From: Mucilaginibacter gotjawali
GTDB taxonomy: Bacteria > Bacteroidota > Bacteroidia > Sphingobacteriales > Sphingobacteriaceae
Direction: 5' to 3'
Assembly (NCBI RefSeq): GCF_002355435.1
Contig: NZ_AP017313.1
Location: 5,394,001 to 5,458,000, forward strand
DNA length: 64,000 bases
Shown piece after piece: positions 42,613 to 51,151 of this stretch (positions are counted from its first letter, which is position 1; every line of letters begins with the position of its first letter). The position numbers were made by a program, and so were the translations under genes. The notes under the pieces are model-generated. The model saw nothing but the letters and a program-made list of their open reading frames with translations. It had not been told where the DNA came from and searched no databases.

Positions 42613-43686
42613 ATGCGTATGATTAAAAAGATAACCTTTCTCTTCCCTTTTTATTTTTTTTATATGTACACGGCCGGAGCTTCACCGGTCAAATGCTATT
42701 TGAAAGCTATGGACGACTCCTCGGCATTCAAAAAAGCCGATTCAGGTTTAACAAAAGCACGGCGGATAAAAAACCGCGAATTTAATGCCATATTCGAGCA
42801 AAACCTGGCTGTATCTTCTGCCGGCCAGGAGTTTTTTACCCCAAAAAAAACATTGCTGGTGGCCGACCTTTCACCAAATTTTGTTCTTGTTAACACCCCT
42901 AAATTACCTTTTTTCTTTGTGGCCGATGCGCGGATAAACCTTCGCCTCTTTGCATCGCATGGCGACCCGGTAAAATCGCCGAGCTATATGCCAGGTGGCA
43001 CATTATATTTCAGAATCAACCGCGACTATTATAACCCGCGCTTCATATCAATATCTTACACCCACCATTCTAACGGTATTGAGGGGCCTACATCAAACTC
43101 CAACGGTACTATTAATACTGACAGCGGAAAATTCACAACTAATTTTTATACCCTTACCTACCACACTGGTAAACGACTGGATATCGGCAACCTCATCATT
43201 ACACGCTATGATGCGCTGGGGATAGAATTGCATGCCTATCTTATCGGTTTAGGCTATACCTATCCACTGAAAAACAAATATGGGTTTGTGCGAATTAATG
43301 GCAATTGGCGCTATAATATTGCACGTGCGAATAGTGATCCGGTTGATCCGATAAAAAAAATTTACAGCAACTGGCAGCGGTTTGACTTCCAGTTCACCTA
43401 TATCGCAGATAAAATCTACAACTATACTACCCTCGACGTAAAAAAAAGACTGAATGTTTCGCTAAAATACTACTACCAGTTCCCCTTTATGCAAAACGTT
43501 TCTTTCCTGGCGGGACTAGGATATCGAGGACAGGATGAATACAATATTTTTTTCAGAACAGCTATGCCTATGCTACTTTTGGTATTGCCGCAGGTTTGTC
43601 ATTCAATATGCACCCTAAGGAGTAGTTTTGGGTGGGTTGAGTTGATTATTTGTCTTTCGTTAATCAGGCAATTGCGTTGTCTGTAA
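42613..43686 (+). CDS. Predicted outer-membrane beta-barrel protein with 3' frameshift
   Basis: An exported protein (signal MRMIKKITFLFPFYFFYMYTAGA) with alternating strands typical of an outer-membrane barrel (ISYTHHSNGIEG, GIELHAYLIGLGYTY). The His-Ser-Asn wording YTHHSNG recalls phospholipase A1-like barrels, but this is only suggestive. The frame is broken at a T7 run (43547-43553). With one more T, the end reads QNSYAYATFGIAAGLSFNMH and stops at 43623-43625 (337 residues), a proper last strand. As given, the last 36 residues are out of phase and unlike a barrel end. Sequencing error or true mutation cannot be told apart here. Confidence 0.68.
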   Translation: MRMIKKITFLFPFYFFYMYTAGASPVKCYLKAMDDSSAFKKADSGLTKARRIKNREFNAIFEQNLAVSSAGQEFFTPKKTLLVADLSPNFVLVNTPKLPFFFVADARINLRLFASHGDPVKSPSYMPGGTLYFRINRDYYNPRFISISYTHHSNGIEGPTSNSNGTINTDSGKFTTNFYTLTYHTGKRLDIGNLIITRYDALGIELHAYLIGLGYTYPLKNKYGFVRINGNWRYNIARANSDPVDPIKKIYSNWQRFDFQFTYIADKIYNYTTLDVKKRLNVSLKYYYQFPFMQNVSFLAGLGYRGQDEYNIFFRTAMPMLLLVLPQVCHSICTLRSSFGWVELIICLSLIRQLRCL

Positions 43687-43889
43687 ATTCCCGTGCAGGC
43701 GTTGTTTTATGTGTTAACCCATTCAACCACTCACTTAACCAACACCGCCATCCCACACCCCACGTAACACTTCTATTATAATTGCGATAAAAATTGTAAG
43801 TTTTGCAATCCAAAAAAAAATTATACTAATTTTACTATCCGTCGTAGCCCTTTATTTGGCTGCCTTTATTTTTCAAAACCAACAAAAAA

Positions 43890-44546
43890 ATGAAAAGACT
43901 CTTGTTAGTTATCCCGGCGTTAATTGCCGTAAATTCACTGAAAGCACAAACGGTTAGCTTGTTTGATGGAAAAACCACCACCGGCTGGCATAGCTATTTA
44001 AAAACCGGGGCCGGTGCATGGAAAGTTGTTGACGGCGCCCTTCAGCTTGACCCGAAAGCACCTGACCAGGGCGACCTGGTCACCGATAAAGAATATGAGA
44101 ATTACGAACTATCATTAGCGTGGAAGATTGCAGAGGGCGGCAACAGTGGTATCATTTTCGGTGTTCATGAAGATCCTTCTTTAGATGCTACTTACCTTTC
44201 CGGTATTGAGATGCAGGTATTGGATGATCAGAAAGCGGAAGATAACAAACTCGCTACGCACCGCGCCGGCGCTTTGTATGACATGAAGGCCCCGGCTTAT
44301 CCGGCAAAACCTGCCGGCAACTGGAATAAGGTAACCATCAAAAAACTGAACGGGCACCTTACCTTTTGGCTGAACGGTAAAAAAGTAATTGATACCCAGA
44401 TCGGCAGCGCCGAATGGCAGGAAATGATTAATAAAAGCAAATTTAAAACCTGGAAAGATTTTGCCGCCTATCCCAAAGGCCATATTGCTTTGCAGGACCA
44501 TGGCGCCGTAGTTTCATTTAAGGATATAAAAATTAAAGAATTGTAA
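43890..44546 (+). CDS. DUF1080 (3-keto-disaccharide hydrolase) protein
   Basis: A 218-residue exported protein with signal peptide (MKRLLLVIPALIAVNSLKA). The DUF1080 domain opens with SLFDGKTTTGWHSY and has GNSGIIFGVHED, GIEMQVLDDQ, HRAGALYDMKAP and WNKVTIKKLNGHLTFWLNGK. The family has a concanavalin-like jelly-roll; some members hydrolyse 3-keto-glycosides. The next two genes encode a GMC dehydrogenase and its subunit 3, which could make 3-keto sugars, so a joint pathway is plausible. Confidence 0.9.
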   Translation: MKRLLLVIPALIAVNSLKAQTVSLFDGKTTTGWHSYLKTGAGAWKVVDGALQLDPKAPDQGDLVTDKEYENYELSLAWKIAEGGNSGIIFGVHEDPSLDATYLSGIEMQVLDDQKAEDNKLATHRAGALYDMKAPAYPAKPAGNWNKVTIKKLNGHLTFWLNGKKVIDTQIGSAEWQEMINKSKFKTWKDFAAYPKGHIALQDHGAVVSFKDIKIKEL

Positions 44547-44550
44547 TTTA

Positions 44551-44641
44551 GAGATTTGAGACTGGAGATTAGACGTTTGGCAGGAACAAAATACTGCCGG
44601 CTTTTTCTAATCTCCAGTCTCTAATCTCCAGTCTCTATCAT
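44551..44641. repeat. Inverted heptad-word arrays before the GMC gene
   Basis: Three words of the form GAGATTT/GAGACTG at 44551-44571 face five words alternating CTAATCT and CCAGTCT at 44607-44641. The arrays are reverse complements, and the right one ends 4 bases before the GMC ATG. Confidence 0.9.
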
Positions 44642-44644
44642 CAC

Positions 44645-46387
44645 ATGAACGATATTCAGATTAAAAAATCAGCTACGCTGTATGACGCCATTGTTGTTGG
44701 CTCAGGGGCGGGTGGCGGTATGGCCGGCTATGTTTTGGCGCATGCCGGTTTAAAAGTATTAATGTTAGAAGCCGGCCCTTTTTTCGATCCGGCCAAAGAT
44801 TCAATGCAGCTAAAATGGCCCTATGAATCGCCACGCCGGGGGGCAAGTACCAACACCCGTAATTTTGGCGATTTTGACGGCGCTTTCGGCGGCTGGGACC
44901 TGGAAGGTGAACCCTATACAACAAAAGACAAAACTGAATTTTACTGGTTCCGCTCGCGGATGCTGGGCGGCCGTACCAACCACTGGGGGCGCATTTCGCT
45001 GCGGATGGGCCCTAATGATTTTAAAGGACATCACATAGATGGTTTAACGGACGACTGGCCGATTACCTATGATGAGGTTAAACCTTTTTACGACAAGGTT
45101 GACCGAATGATAGGCGTTTACGGCACCGTTGAGAATTTACCCAATGAACCTGACGGCATTTTCCTGCCACCGCCAAAACCGCGGTTAAACGAGCTTTATA
45201 TTAAAAAAGGCGCTGCAAAGGCAGGCGTAAAAGTAATCGCCGGGCGTGGATCGGTACTTACTGAAGCGCTCCCAAACAATAAGGACCGCGGCGCTTGCTT
45301 CTTTTGCGGGCAATGCGGCCGAAGTTGTAAAGTTTATGGCGATTTTTCGGCTTCATCGTGCCTGGTGATCCCTGCCATAAAAACAGGAAACCTGAAGGTG
45401 ATCCCGAATGCCATGGTACGCGAGGTGCTAACCGATATTAACGGCCTTGCCACCGGTGTTTCGTATATCAATAAAGATGATATGCAGGAATACCAGGTAT
45501 CGGCCAAAATAGTGATCCTTGGCGCCAGCGCGGGCGAATCGGCCAGGTTGTTGCTTAACTCCAAATCAGCTGCTCACCCCGGTGGTTTAGCCAATAGCAG
45601 CGGCGTGGTGGGTAAATACCTGCACGATTCAACCGGCTCAAGCGCCGGCGGCTGGCTGCCGCAATTGCTGGACCGTAAACGGTACAATGAAGACGGCACC
45701 GGCAGTATCCACATCTACGGCCCCTGGATGAGTGATAATAAGAAACTTGATTTCCCCCGCGGCTACCACATTGAATTTGGCGGCGGCATGGGTATGCCCG
45801 AATATGGTTTTGGCTTTGGCATGCAGGATATGAACGGTAAGGTACCGGGGCGTGATGGGAAACCGAAAGAAGCGGGCGGTTTCGGCGCTTCCTTAAAGGA
45901 TGATTACCGTCGTTTTTATGGCACCGGTTTCGGCATGGCCGGCCGTGGTATGGCTATTGCCCGCGAGGATAACTATTGCGAGATTGACCCTAACGTGGTA
46001 GATAAATTTGGCATCCCGGTTTTGCGCTTCCATTACAAATGGAGCGATTATGAAATTAAACAGGCCAAACACATGCAGGAAACATTCCAATCCATTATGC
46101 ATGAGATGGGGGCGATTTACAGCCCGATGGAAGGCCCTGAAACTAATTATGGCCTGGAGGCGCCCGGCCGCATCATCCACGAAGTGGGTACAGTGCGTAT
46201 GGGCGACGACCCCAAAAAATCGGCATTGAATAAATGGTGCCAGGCGCATGATTGCAAGAATTTGTTTGTGGTTGACGCCTCACCATTTGTGCAGCAGGGT
46301 GACAAAAATGCAACCTGGACCATCCTTGCGCTGTCAATGCGTACGGCAGAGTACATCCTGGAGCAAAGAAAAAAATTGAATGTTTAA
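44645..46387 (+). CDS. GMC-family FAD oxidoreductase (sugar 3-dehydrogenase type)
   Basis: A 580-residue FAD enzyme of the glucose-methanol-choline family. The dinucleotide site is AIVVGSGAGGGMAGYVLAHA; SRMLGGRTNHWGR is the second family block; the catalytic region at the end reads VVDASPFVQQGDKNATWTIL. A cysteine cluster CFFCGQCGRSC (about residue 220-230) is characteristic of the large subunits of periplasmic glucoside/gluconate-type dehydrogenases. With the subunit-3 gene 25 bases downstream it probably oxidises a sugar or sugar acid; 3-oxidation of glycosides is favoured by the DUF1080 neighbour. Confidence 0.9.
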   Translation: MNDIQIKKSATLYDAIVVGSGAGGGMAGYVLAHAGLKVLMLEAGPFFDPAKDSMQLKWPYESPRRGASTNTRNFGDFDGAFGGWDLEGEPYTTKDKTEFYWFRSRMLGGRTNHWGRISLRMGPNDFKGHHIDGLTDDWPITYDEVKPFYDKVDRMIGVYGTVENLPNEPDGIFLPPPKPRLNELYIKKGAAKAGVKVIAGRGSVLTEALPNNKDRGACFFCGQCGRSCKVYGDFSASSCLVIPAIKTGNLKVIPNAMVREVLTDINGLATGVSYINKDDMQEYQVSAKIVILGASAGESARLLLNSKSAAHPGGLANSSGVVGKYLHDSTGSSAGGWLPQLLDRKRYNEDGTGSIHIYGPWMSDNKKLDFPRGYHIEFGGGMGMPEYGFGFGMQDMNGKVPGRDGKPKEAGGFGASLKDDYRRFYGTGFGMAGRGMAIAREDNYCEIDPNVVDKFGIPVLRFHYKWSDYEIKQAKHMQETFQSIMHEMGAIYSPMEGPETNYGLEAPGRIIHEVGTVRMGDDPKKSALNKWCQAHDCKNLFVVDASPFVQQGDKNATWTILALSMRTAEYILEQRKKLNV

Positions 46388-46411
46388 TTTGTTTTAAATA
46401 TTATTGACACA

Positions 46412-47044
46412 ATGAACAGACGCGATTCTCTTAAATTTTTAGGTATTGGTACGCTTGCGGCTGCCAGCCTGGTTGAGGCCTGTAAACCTAAAAATGAAAA
46501 ATTAGCAGAAGATACAACCAACAAGGCTGCCGGGGCCGATGAAGCCGGCCGCCTGCCTAACGAAATAGCCCGGGATAAAAAATTAAACGAAGCCAAATTC
46601 TTTAATGAGCACGAGATGGCGACGATTACCATTTTGGCTGATATCATCATTCCAAAGGATGCCCGGTCAGGTAGTGCCTCGGATGCAAAAGTGCCCGATT
46701 TTATTGAGTTTATAGTTAAGGATATGCCCGAGAACCAAACGCCAATGCGCGGCGGTTTGCGCTGGCTCGACCTGCAATGCCTTAACAGGTACAGTAAAAC
46801 CTTTGCCGAAGCAGCTTCGGCACAGCAACTGGAGATCGTTACTGCCATTGCCTATCCCAAAAAAGCAAAACCCGAAATGCAGCAGGGGGTATCGTTTTTT
46901 AACCTGATGCGCGATTTAACAGCTACCGGTTTCTATACCAGCAAAATAGGGATAGAAGACCTGGGCTATGTGGGTAACTCGCCCAATAAGTGGACAGGCG
47001 TTCCGGCCGATGTGCTTAAACAGTACGGCATGGAGGATGTTTAA
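46412..47044 (+). CDS. Gluconate 2-dehydrogenase subunit 3 family lipoprotein
   Basis: A 210-residue small subunit for GMC-type dehydrogenases. It starts MNRRDSLKFLGIGTLAAASL with a twin-arginine-like signal and a following Cys in VEACKPK, so it may be exported folded and lipid-anchored. The domain (EHEMATITILADIIIPKDAR, VPDFIEFIVKDM, GLRWLDLQC) matches the family. It likely escorts the FAD subunit across the membrane through the Tat system, since that subunit has no signal of its own. Confidence 0.9.
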   Translation: MNRRDSLKFLGIGTLAAASLVEACKPKNEKLAEDTTNKAAGADEAGRLPNEIARDKKLNEAKFFNEHEMATITILADIIIPKDARSGSASDAKVPDFIEFIVKDMPENQTPMRGGLRWLDLQCLNRYSKTFAEAASAQQLEIVTAIAYPKKAKPEMQQGVSFFNLMRDLTATGFYTSKIGIEDLGYVGNSPNKWTGVPADVLKQYGMEDV

Positions 47045-47074
47045 TCGGATAAAGAATATCTTTTATAATAACAC

Positions 47075-47103
47075 AAAGCTGGTTCCTATTGATAACCAGC
47101 TTT
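47075..47103 (+). terminator. Terminator after the GMC operon
   Basis: AAAGCTGGTT (47075-47084) pairs with AACCAGCTTT (47094-47103), followed by a T-run. The TTG in the loop (47089-47091) is also placed as the -33 element of the next promoter. Confidence 0.88.
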
Positions 47104-47118
47104 TTTTGTTTATTTTTG
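47089..47118 (+). promoter_or_regulatory. Promoter of the GH16 gene, overlapping the terminator
   Basis: TTG at 47089-47091, a 19-base spacer, then TATTTTTG at 47111-47118. The match to the Bacteroidota consensus is full. The start of transcription would fall near 47123, so the open frame reaching back to 47089 is not translated from there. Confidence 0.65.
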
Positions 47119-47142
47119 GTTGATAAGACCAATTATATTACT

Positions 47143-48003
47143 GTGAGAAAAACTTTAGCATTCCTTTTTTGCGGGGCCGCCGCATTTTTTTTGGTATCGT
47201 GCTCCAAAAGCAACACCGTGAAACCAGGGCCACTGGTAATTACACCCCCGCCTGCCCCGGTAGATTCAAACTGGTCGTTTGAAACAACCCCGGTATTCTC
47301 TGATGAATTTAATTATTCAGGCACGCCTGATACCACCAAGTGGGGATACGACCTTGGCGGCGGCGGATGGGGTAACCAGGAAATGGAGAATTATACCAAT
47401 TCTCTTAAAAATGCATATGTTAGTAACGGCGTGCTGCATATCAGTGCGCTTAACGAGACGGTTGGCACCAGCAACTATTCGTCGGCCCGGATGGTTTCAA
47501 AAAACAATGGCTGGCTGAAATATGGCCGTATCGAGGCCCTTGCAAAGCTGCCCGCAAGCCCGAAAGGCGCATGGCCCGCTATCTGGATGCTGCCTAACGA
47601 TTACGTTTATGGCAACTGGCCAAACTCCGGCGAGATCGACATTATGGAGCAGGTGAGTTTCGACCCCTTAAATGTGCATTTTACAGTGCACGACCAGGCA
47701 GCCTATGGCGCCAACGGACATTCCGCAACAACAACCATCGCTACAGACACTTCGGCTTTCCATAAATACCGGGTAGACTGGACACCTTATGCGATCAGGG
47801 GTTATTATGATGATGTAGCGATGTTCACCTACGTGAACCAGGGAGCGGGTTCAGCCTCGTGGCCATTTGATCAAAAATTCCATTTGCTGATGAATATAGC
47901 GATAGGCGGAAGCTGGGGTGGGTCAAACGGCGTGGCAACAAACGTTTGCCCGGCAACCATGCAGGTTGATTATGTGCGTTTTTATAAAATGATCCATAAG
48001 TAA
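47143..48003 (+). CDS. GH16 family beta-glucanase, lipoprotein
   Basis: A 286-residue glycoside hydrolase of family 16 (laminarinase/lichenase type), cutting beta-1,3 or mixed beta-glucans. The start is GTG at 47143, giving VRKTLAFLFCGAAAFFLVSC with the lipobox LVSC. The catalytic signature is GEIDIMEQV (ExDxxE, both acids present). Family blocks GWGNQEMENYT, WPAIWMLP and IAIGGSWGG are seen. The lipid anchor places it at the cell surface or periplasm. It lies after the GMC operon but has its own promoter. Confidence 0.93.
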   Translation: MRKTLAFLFCGAAAFFLVSCSKSNTVKPGPLVITPPPAPVDSNWSFETTPVFSDEFNYSGTPDTTKWGYDLGGGGWGNQEMENYTNSLKNAYVSNGVLHISALNETVGTSNYSSARMVSKNNGWLKYGRIEALAKLPASPKGAWPAIWMLPNDYVYGNWPNSGEIDIMEQVSFDPLNVHFTVHDQAAYGANGHSATTTIATDTSAFHKYRVDWTPYAIRGYYDDVAMFTYVNQGAGSASWPFDQKFHLLMNIAIGGSWGGSNGVATNVCPATMQVDYVRFYKMIHK

Positions 48004-48053
48004 TACTATTTTCTCGAACCTTTAAAGGTCAAATTATAAATAAAATTATAGCT

Positions 48054-48200
48054 ACCCTCTTTAACGCCTGCGTTAGAGAGGGTGGTCGAGCGAAGCAATG
48101 ACCGGGTGAGTCTACCCCGCGGACATTACCGCCAATGCATGGCGGCGAAAACTCACCCCGGATTCGCTCCGCCTGCCGGCAGGCTCTCCGACCCTGTCTA
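48054..48200. repeat. Intergenic hairpin repeat upstream of the GH20 gene
   Basis: ACCCTCTTTAACGC (48054-48067) pairs with GCGTTAGAGAGGGT (48070-48083) with one mismatch. GGGTGAGT (about 48104) further pairs with ACTCACCC (about 48151). The wording (GGTCGAGCGAAGC, GACCGGGTGAGT) is a dispersed repeat I associate with Sphingobacteriaceae. No gene is visible. Confidence 0.75.
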
Positions 48201-48361
48201 CGGCAAGCCGTAAAGAAGGTGAATAAATCCTTATATTTTTTACCTTTTCTGCCGCTGTCTTTATTTTCTCCAAATAAAAACTTTTTAAAATATTTTAAAA
48301 AGTTTTTATTGTTTACTATTTCAATTATATTTACCATTCATTATAACCTGATAATTAAGCT

Positions 48362-50926
48362 ATGAAGCATTGTATCGTCTTTCTTTTAACGGCATTAAGC
48401 TGCATTAACCTTGCTGCCAAACCCAAAGATGCACCGGCATTTAACGCGCATGATTTGAGCATCACCTGGGAGCCGGTTCAAAACAATTATAAAACACCCG
48501 ACCAATCCTTAAACGCCATTACCATTACCAATAATGGTAAAAACACTTTCCCGGCAACAGGCTGGAAAATGTATTTTAATTGTGCAAGGCTGATTGCCAC
48601 GGCTACGATAAGCGGCAATGCCAAAATTGATTTTGTGAACGGCGACTTGTTTAGCCTAACCCCTACCGCTACCTTCACCGAAATTAAGCCGGGGCAATCC
48701 CTGCGGATCGAGTATATCGCAGATGAGCCCGTAGTAAATATTACCGATGGCCCGGATGGCTTTTATGTGGTTTGGGACAGCCAGCCCGATAAAGGATACA
48801 ATACGGGTGCATGGAGCTTAAAACCTTTTAAACCCAATTATGTAGGTTTGATAACCCCTGCTATTATTTATGATCAGAATAAAAATATTCAGGATATACC
48901 GGAGCAACAGTTAACTAAGGTGTTTCCTACGCCGGTGAGTTACAAGGAGACTGGAGGTTTTTTTACAATGATAGCGATTCATCACATTGTTACTTCGGTA
49001 AGTCCTAATGAATTCAAAAATGAAGCGGACTATGCTGAAAAATTATTAATCAAGTTATTTGATAAAACCGATCATCAAAAGCCAACATTATCAATCATAA
49101 AAGGGGAAATTGACTTTGAAAAAGACCCAAGTCTCCCAGCTGAGGGGTATTATTTAAAGGTTGCCCCTGATGCGATTTATATCGCAGCTTCGACGCCAAC
49201 AGGGGCATTCTACGGTATCCAATCTTTACTGTCACTTATCCCGGCATCCGCCTACGCCCGTCCTCAAAAAGAAATACAAATCCCCTGTGTTGAAATAAAA
49301 GACGAACCCCGTTTTTCCTACCGCGCCTTTATGCTGGATGTCGGTCGTAATTTTCAGCCCAAAAGCGAAGTTTTCCGGATACTGGATGTGATGGCCTTAT
49401 ACAAGCTGAATGTATTTCATATGCATTTAACAGAGGATGAAGGCTGGCGGCTGCAGATCCCGTCGCTGCCGGAACTAACGGAAGTTGGCGCCAAACGAGG
49501 GCATACGCTGGATAGCAAGCATTTTTTGCCGCCGTCGCATGGTTCCGGCGGTGAAATTGAAAACAAAACAGGTACCGGCTTTTATACGGTTGCTGATTTT
49601 ATGGAGATCTTAAAATATGCCGATAAACTGCATATCCAGGTGATCCCTGAATTTGAAGCGCCGGGCCATGCCAGGGGCGCCATCAAATCAATGGATGCAC
49701 GCTATGACCGCCTGATGGCCGAAGGAAAAAAAGAAGAAGCCTGGAAATACCGCCTGAGCGACCCCGACGATAAATCGCAATACAGCACCGCGCAATACTG
49801 GACGGACAATGTGATCAACGTTTCGCTGCCGTCTACCTACAACTTTGTGGAAACCGTGATGGATGACGTAGTGAAAATGTACAACGAAGCCGGTGTACCG
49901 CTCAAAACCATCAACTGGGGTGGCGATGAGGTGCCAAAAGGCGTTTGGGAGCAATCTCCGGCTTATCTGAAGCTGAAAGCAACCCATCCCGAGATACAAA
50001 ACACCGGCGACCTGTGGTATTATTTTTATGGCCGGGTGAACCAGTTAATGAAAGCAAGGGGCCTGTACACTTCCGGCTGGGAAGAAATGGCACTGCGGAA
50101 AACCAAGCTCGACGGTAACCCGTTTTATATACCCAACCCTGATTTTATGCCCGAGCATTTGCAGGCCGAAGTATGGAACAACACCCTGGGCGGTGGCAAC
50201 GAAGACCTGGCTTACAAACTGGCCAATGCCGGTTACAAAACCGTGTTAACGCCGGTTACAAATTTGTATTTTGATATGGCGCATTATAAATCCTTCGATG
50301 AGCCGGGCTACTACTGGGGCGCTTTTGCGGATATCGACAAACCTTTCTCCTTTATCCCTTTTGATTATTTTAAAAACGCAAAAGTCGACCGGGATGGGTT
50401 GCCCCTTAACCGGAATATCTTTATCGGTAAACAACGCCTTACCGACTATGGCAAAACCAATATTTTAGGCCTGCAATGCGCCGTTTGGGGCGAGAACATC
50501 AAAAGCACCGAGCGCCTGGAGTATATGCTGCTGCCCCGCCTGTTAGGCTTTGCCGAGCGTGCCTGGAGCAAGGACCCTGACTGGGCAACCGAACCAAATA
50601 CCGCAAAAAGCGACTCGCTGTACCAAATTGCCTGGGTAAACTTTGTTAATGTTTTGGGTAAAAGGGAACTGCCGCGCCTGAGTTATCTGGATGGCGGCTA
50701 CAACTACCGCGTGCCGAAACCGGGCGTTGTGTTGCAGGATGGCAGGTATGCAGCCAATATCCAGTTCCCCGGGTTAACCATCAGGTACACTACCGACGGC
50801 ACGGACCCGGATGCTAAAAGCAAGATCTATAACGATGCTGTTACAATAACAGGAAACGCCGTAAAGTTCCGCGCCTTTGATACTAAAGGCCGTGGGGGCA
50901 ACGTTTCAGAACCAGTTACTCCATAA
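48362..50926 (+). CDS. GH20 beta-N-acetylhexosaminidase
   Basis: An 854-residue exported enzyme removing terminal beta-GlcNAc/GalNAc. Signal peptide: MKHCIVFLLTALSCINLAA. Domains in order are an N-terminal carbohydrate-binding CHB_HEX domain (about 25-160), a GH20b domain (about 190-310), the GH20 barrel (about 315-720) and a C-terminal chitobiase-type Ig domain (from about 770; LTIRYTTDGTDPDA). The catalytic Asp-Glu pair is in NWGGDEVPKGVWEQ. Hydrolysis uses the substrate acetamido group. Next to a TonB-dependent receptor and GH16, this suggests glycan scavenging. Confidence 0.95.
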   Translation: MKHCIVFLLTALSCINLAAKPKDAPAFNAHDLSITWEPVQNNYKTPDQSLNAITITNNGKNTFPATGWKMYFNCARLIATATISGNAKIDFVNGDLFSLTPTATFTEIKPGQSLRIEYIADEPVVNITDGPDGFYVVWDSQPDKGYNTGAWSLKPFKPNYVGLITPAIIYDQNKNIQDIPEQQLTKVFPTPVSYKETGGFFTMIAIHHIVTSVSPNEFKNEADYAEKLLIKLFDKTDHQKPTLSIIKGEIDFEKDPSLPAEGYYLKVAPDAIYIAASTPTGAFYGIQSLLSLIPASAYARPQKEIQIPCVEIKDEPRFSYRAFMLDVGRNFQPKSEVFRILDVMALYKLNVFHMHLTEDEGWRLQIPSLPELTEVGAKRGHTLDSKHFLPPSHGSGGEIENKTGTGFYTVADFMEILKYADKLHIQVIPEFEAPGHARGAIKSMDARYDRLMAEGKKEEAWKYRLSDPDDKSQYSTAQYWTDNVINVSLPSTYNFVETVMDDVVKMYNEAGVPLKTINWGGDEVPKGVWEQSPAYLKLKATHPEIQNTGDLWYYFYGRVNQLMKARGLYTSGWEEMALRKTKLDGNPFYIPNPDFMPEHLQAEVWNNTLGGGNEDLAYKLANAGYKTVLTPVTNLYFDMAHYKSFDEPGYYWGAFADIDKPFSFIPFDYFKNAKVDRDGLPLNRNIFIGKQRLTDYGKTNILGLQCAVWGENIKSTERLEYMLLPRLLGFAERAWSKDPDWATEPNTAKSDSLYQIAWVNFVNVLGKRELPRLSYLDGGYNYRVPKPGVVLQDGRYAANIQFPGLTIRYTTDGTDPDAKSKIYNDAVTITGNAVKFRAFDTKGRGGNVSEPVTP

Positions 50927-50928
50927 AA

Positions 50929-50969
50929 ACAAGCAGTAGGAGCGTTTTGTGGGCGCTTCTACTGCTTAC
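50929..50969 (+). terminator. Terminator after the GH20 gene
   Basis: AAGCAGTAGGAGCG (about 50932-50945) pairs with CGCTTCTACTGCTT (about 50955-50968) with one mismatch around a 9-base loop. No long T-run follows. Confidence 0.7.
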
Positions 50970-50990
50970 CAAAAAAGCTAATTCAAAATT

Positions 50991-51136
50991 TGTCATTTCG
51001 ACGAGGAACGAGGAGAAACTATCTCTTGAGCGGGATGAGCCTGGGCTATGCGAGCGAAAAATCTATACACATGCTACTCCAGCTGTGCATGGCGGACAAG
51101 CGCGTGTATAGATTTCTCCCTACGGTCGAAATGACA
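50991..51136. repeat. GTCATTTCGAC-type long inverted repeat
   Basis: GTCATTTCGAC at 50992-51002 and GTCGAAATGAC at 51125-51135 form the outer arms, with AAATCTATACAC (about 51049) and GTGTATAGATTT (about 51103) as inner arms. I recognise this as a repeat common between genes of Bacteroidota. It spans most of the GH20/receptor spacer and can fold as a whole. Confidence 0.85.
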
Positions 51137-51151
51137 ATTTTATTATTCCCC

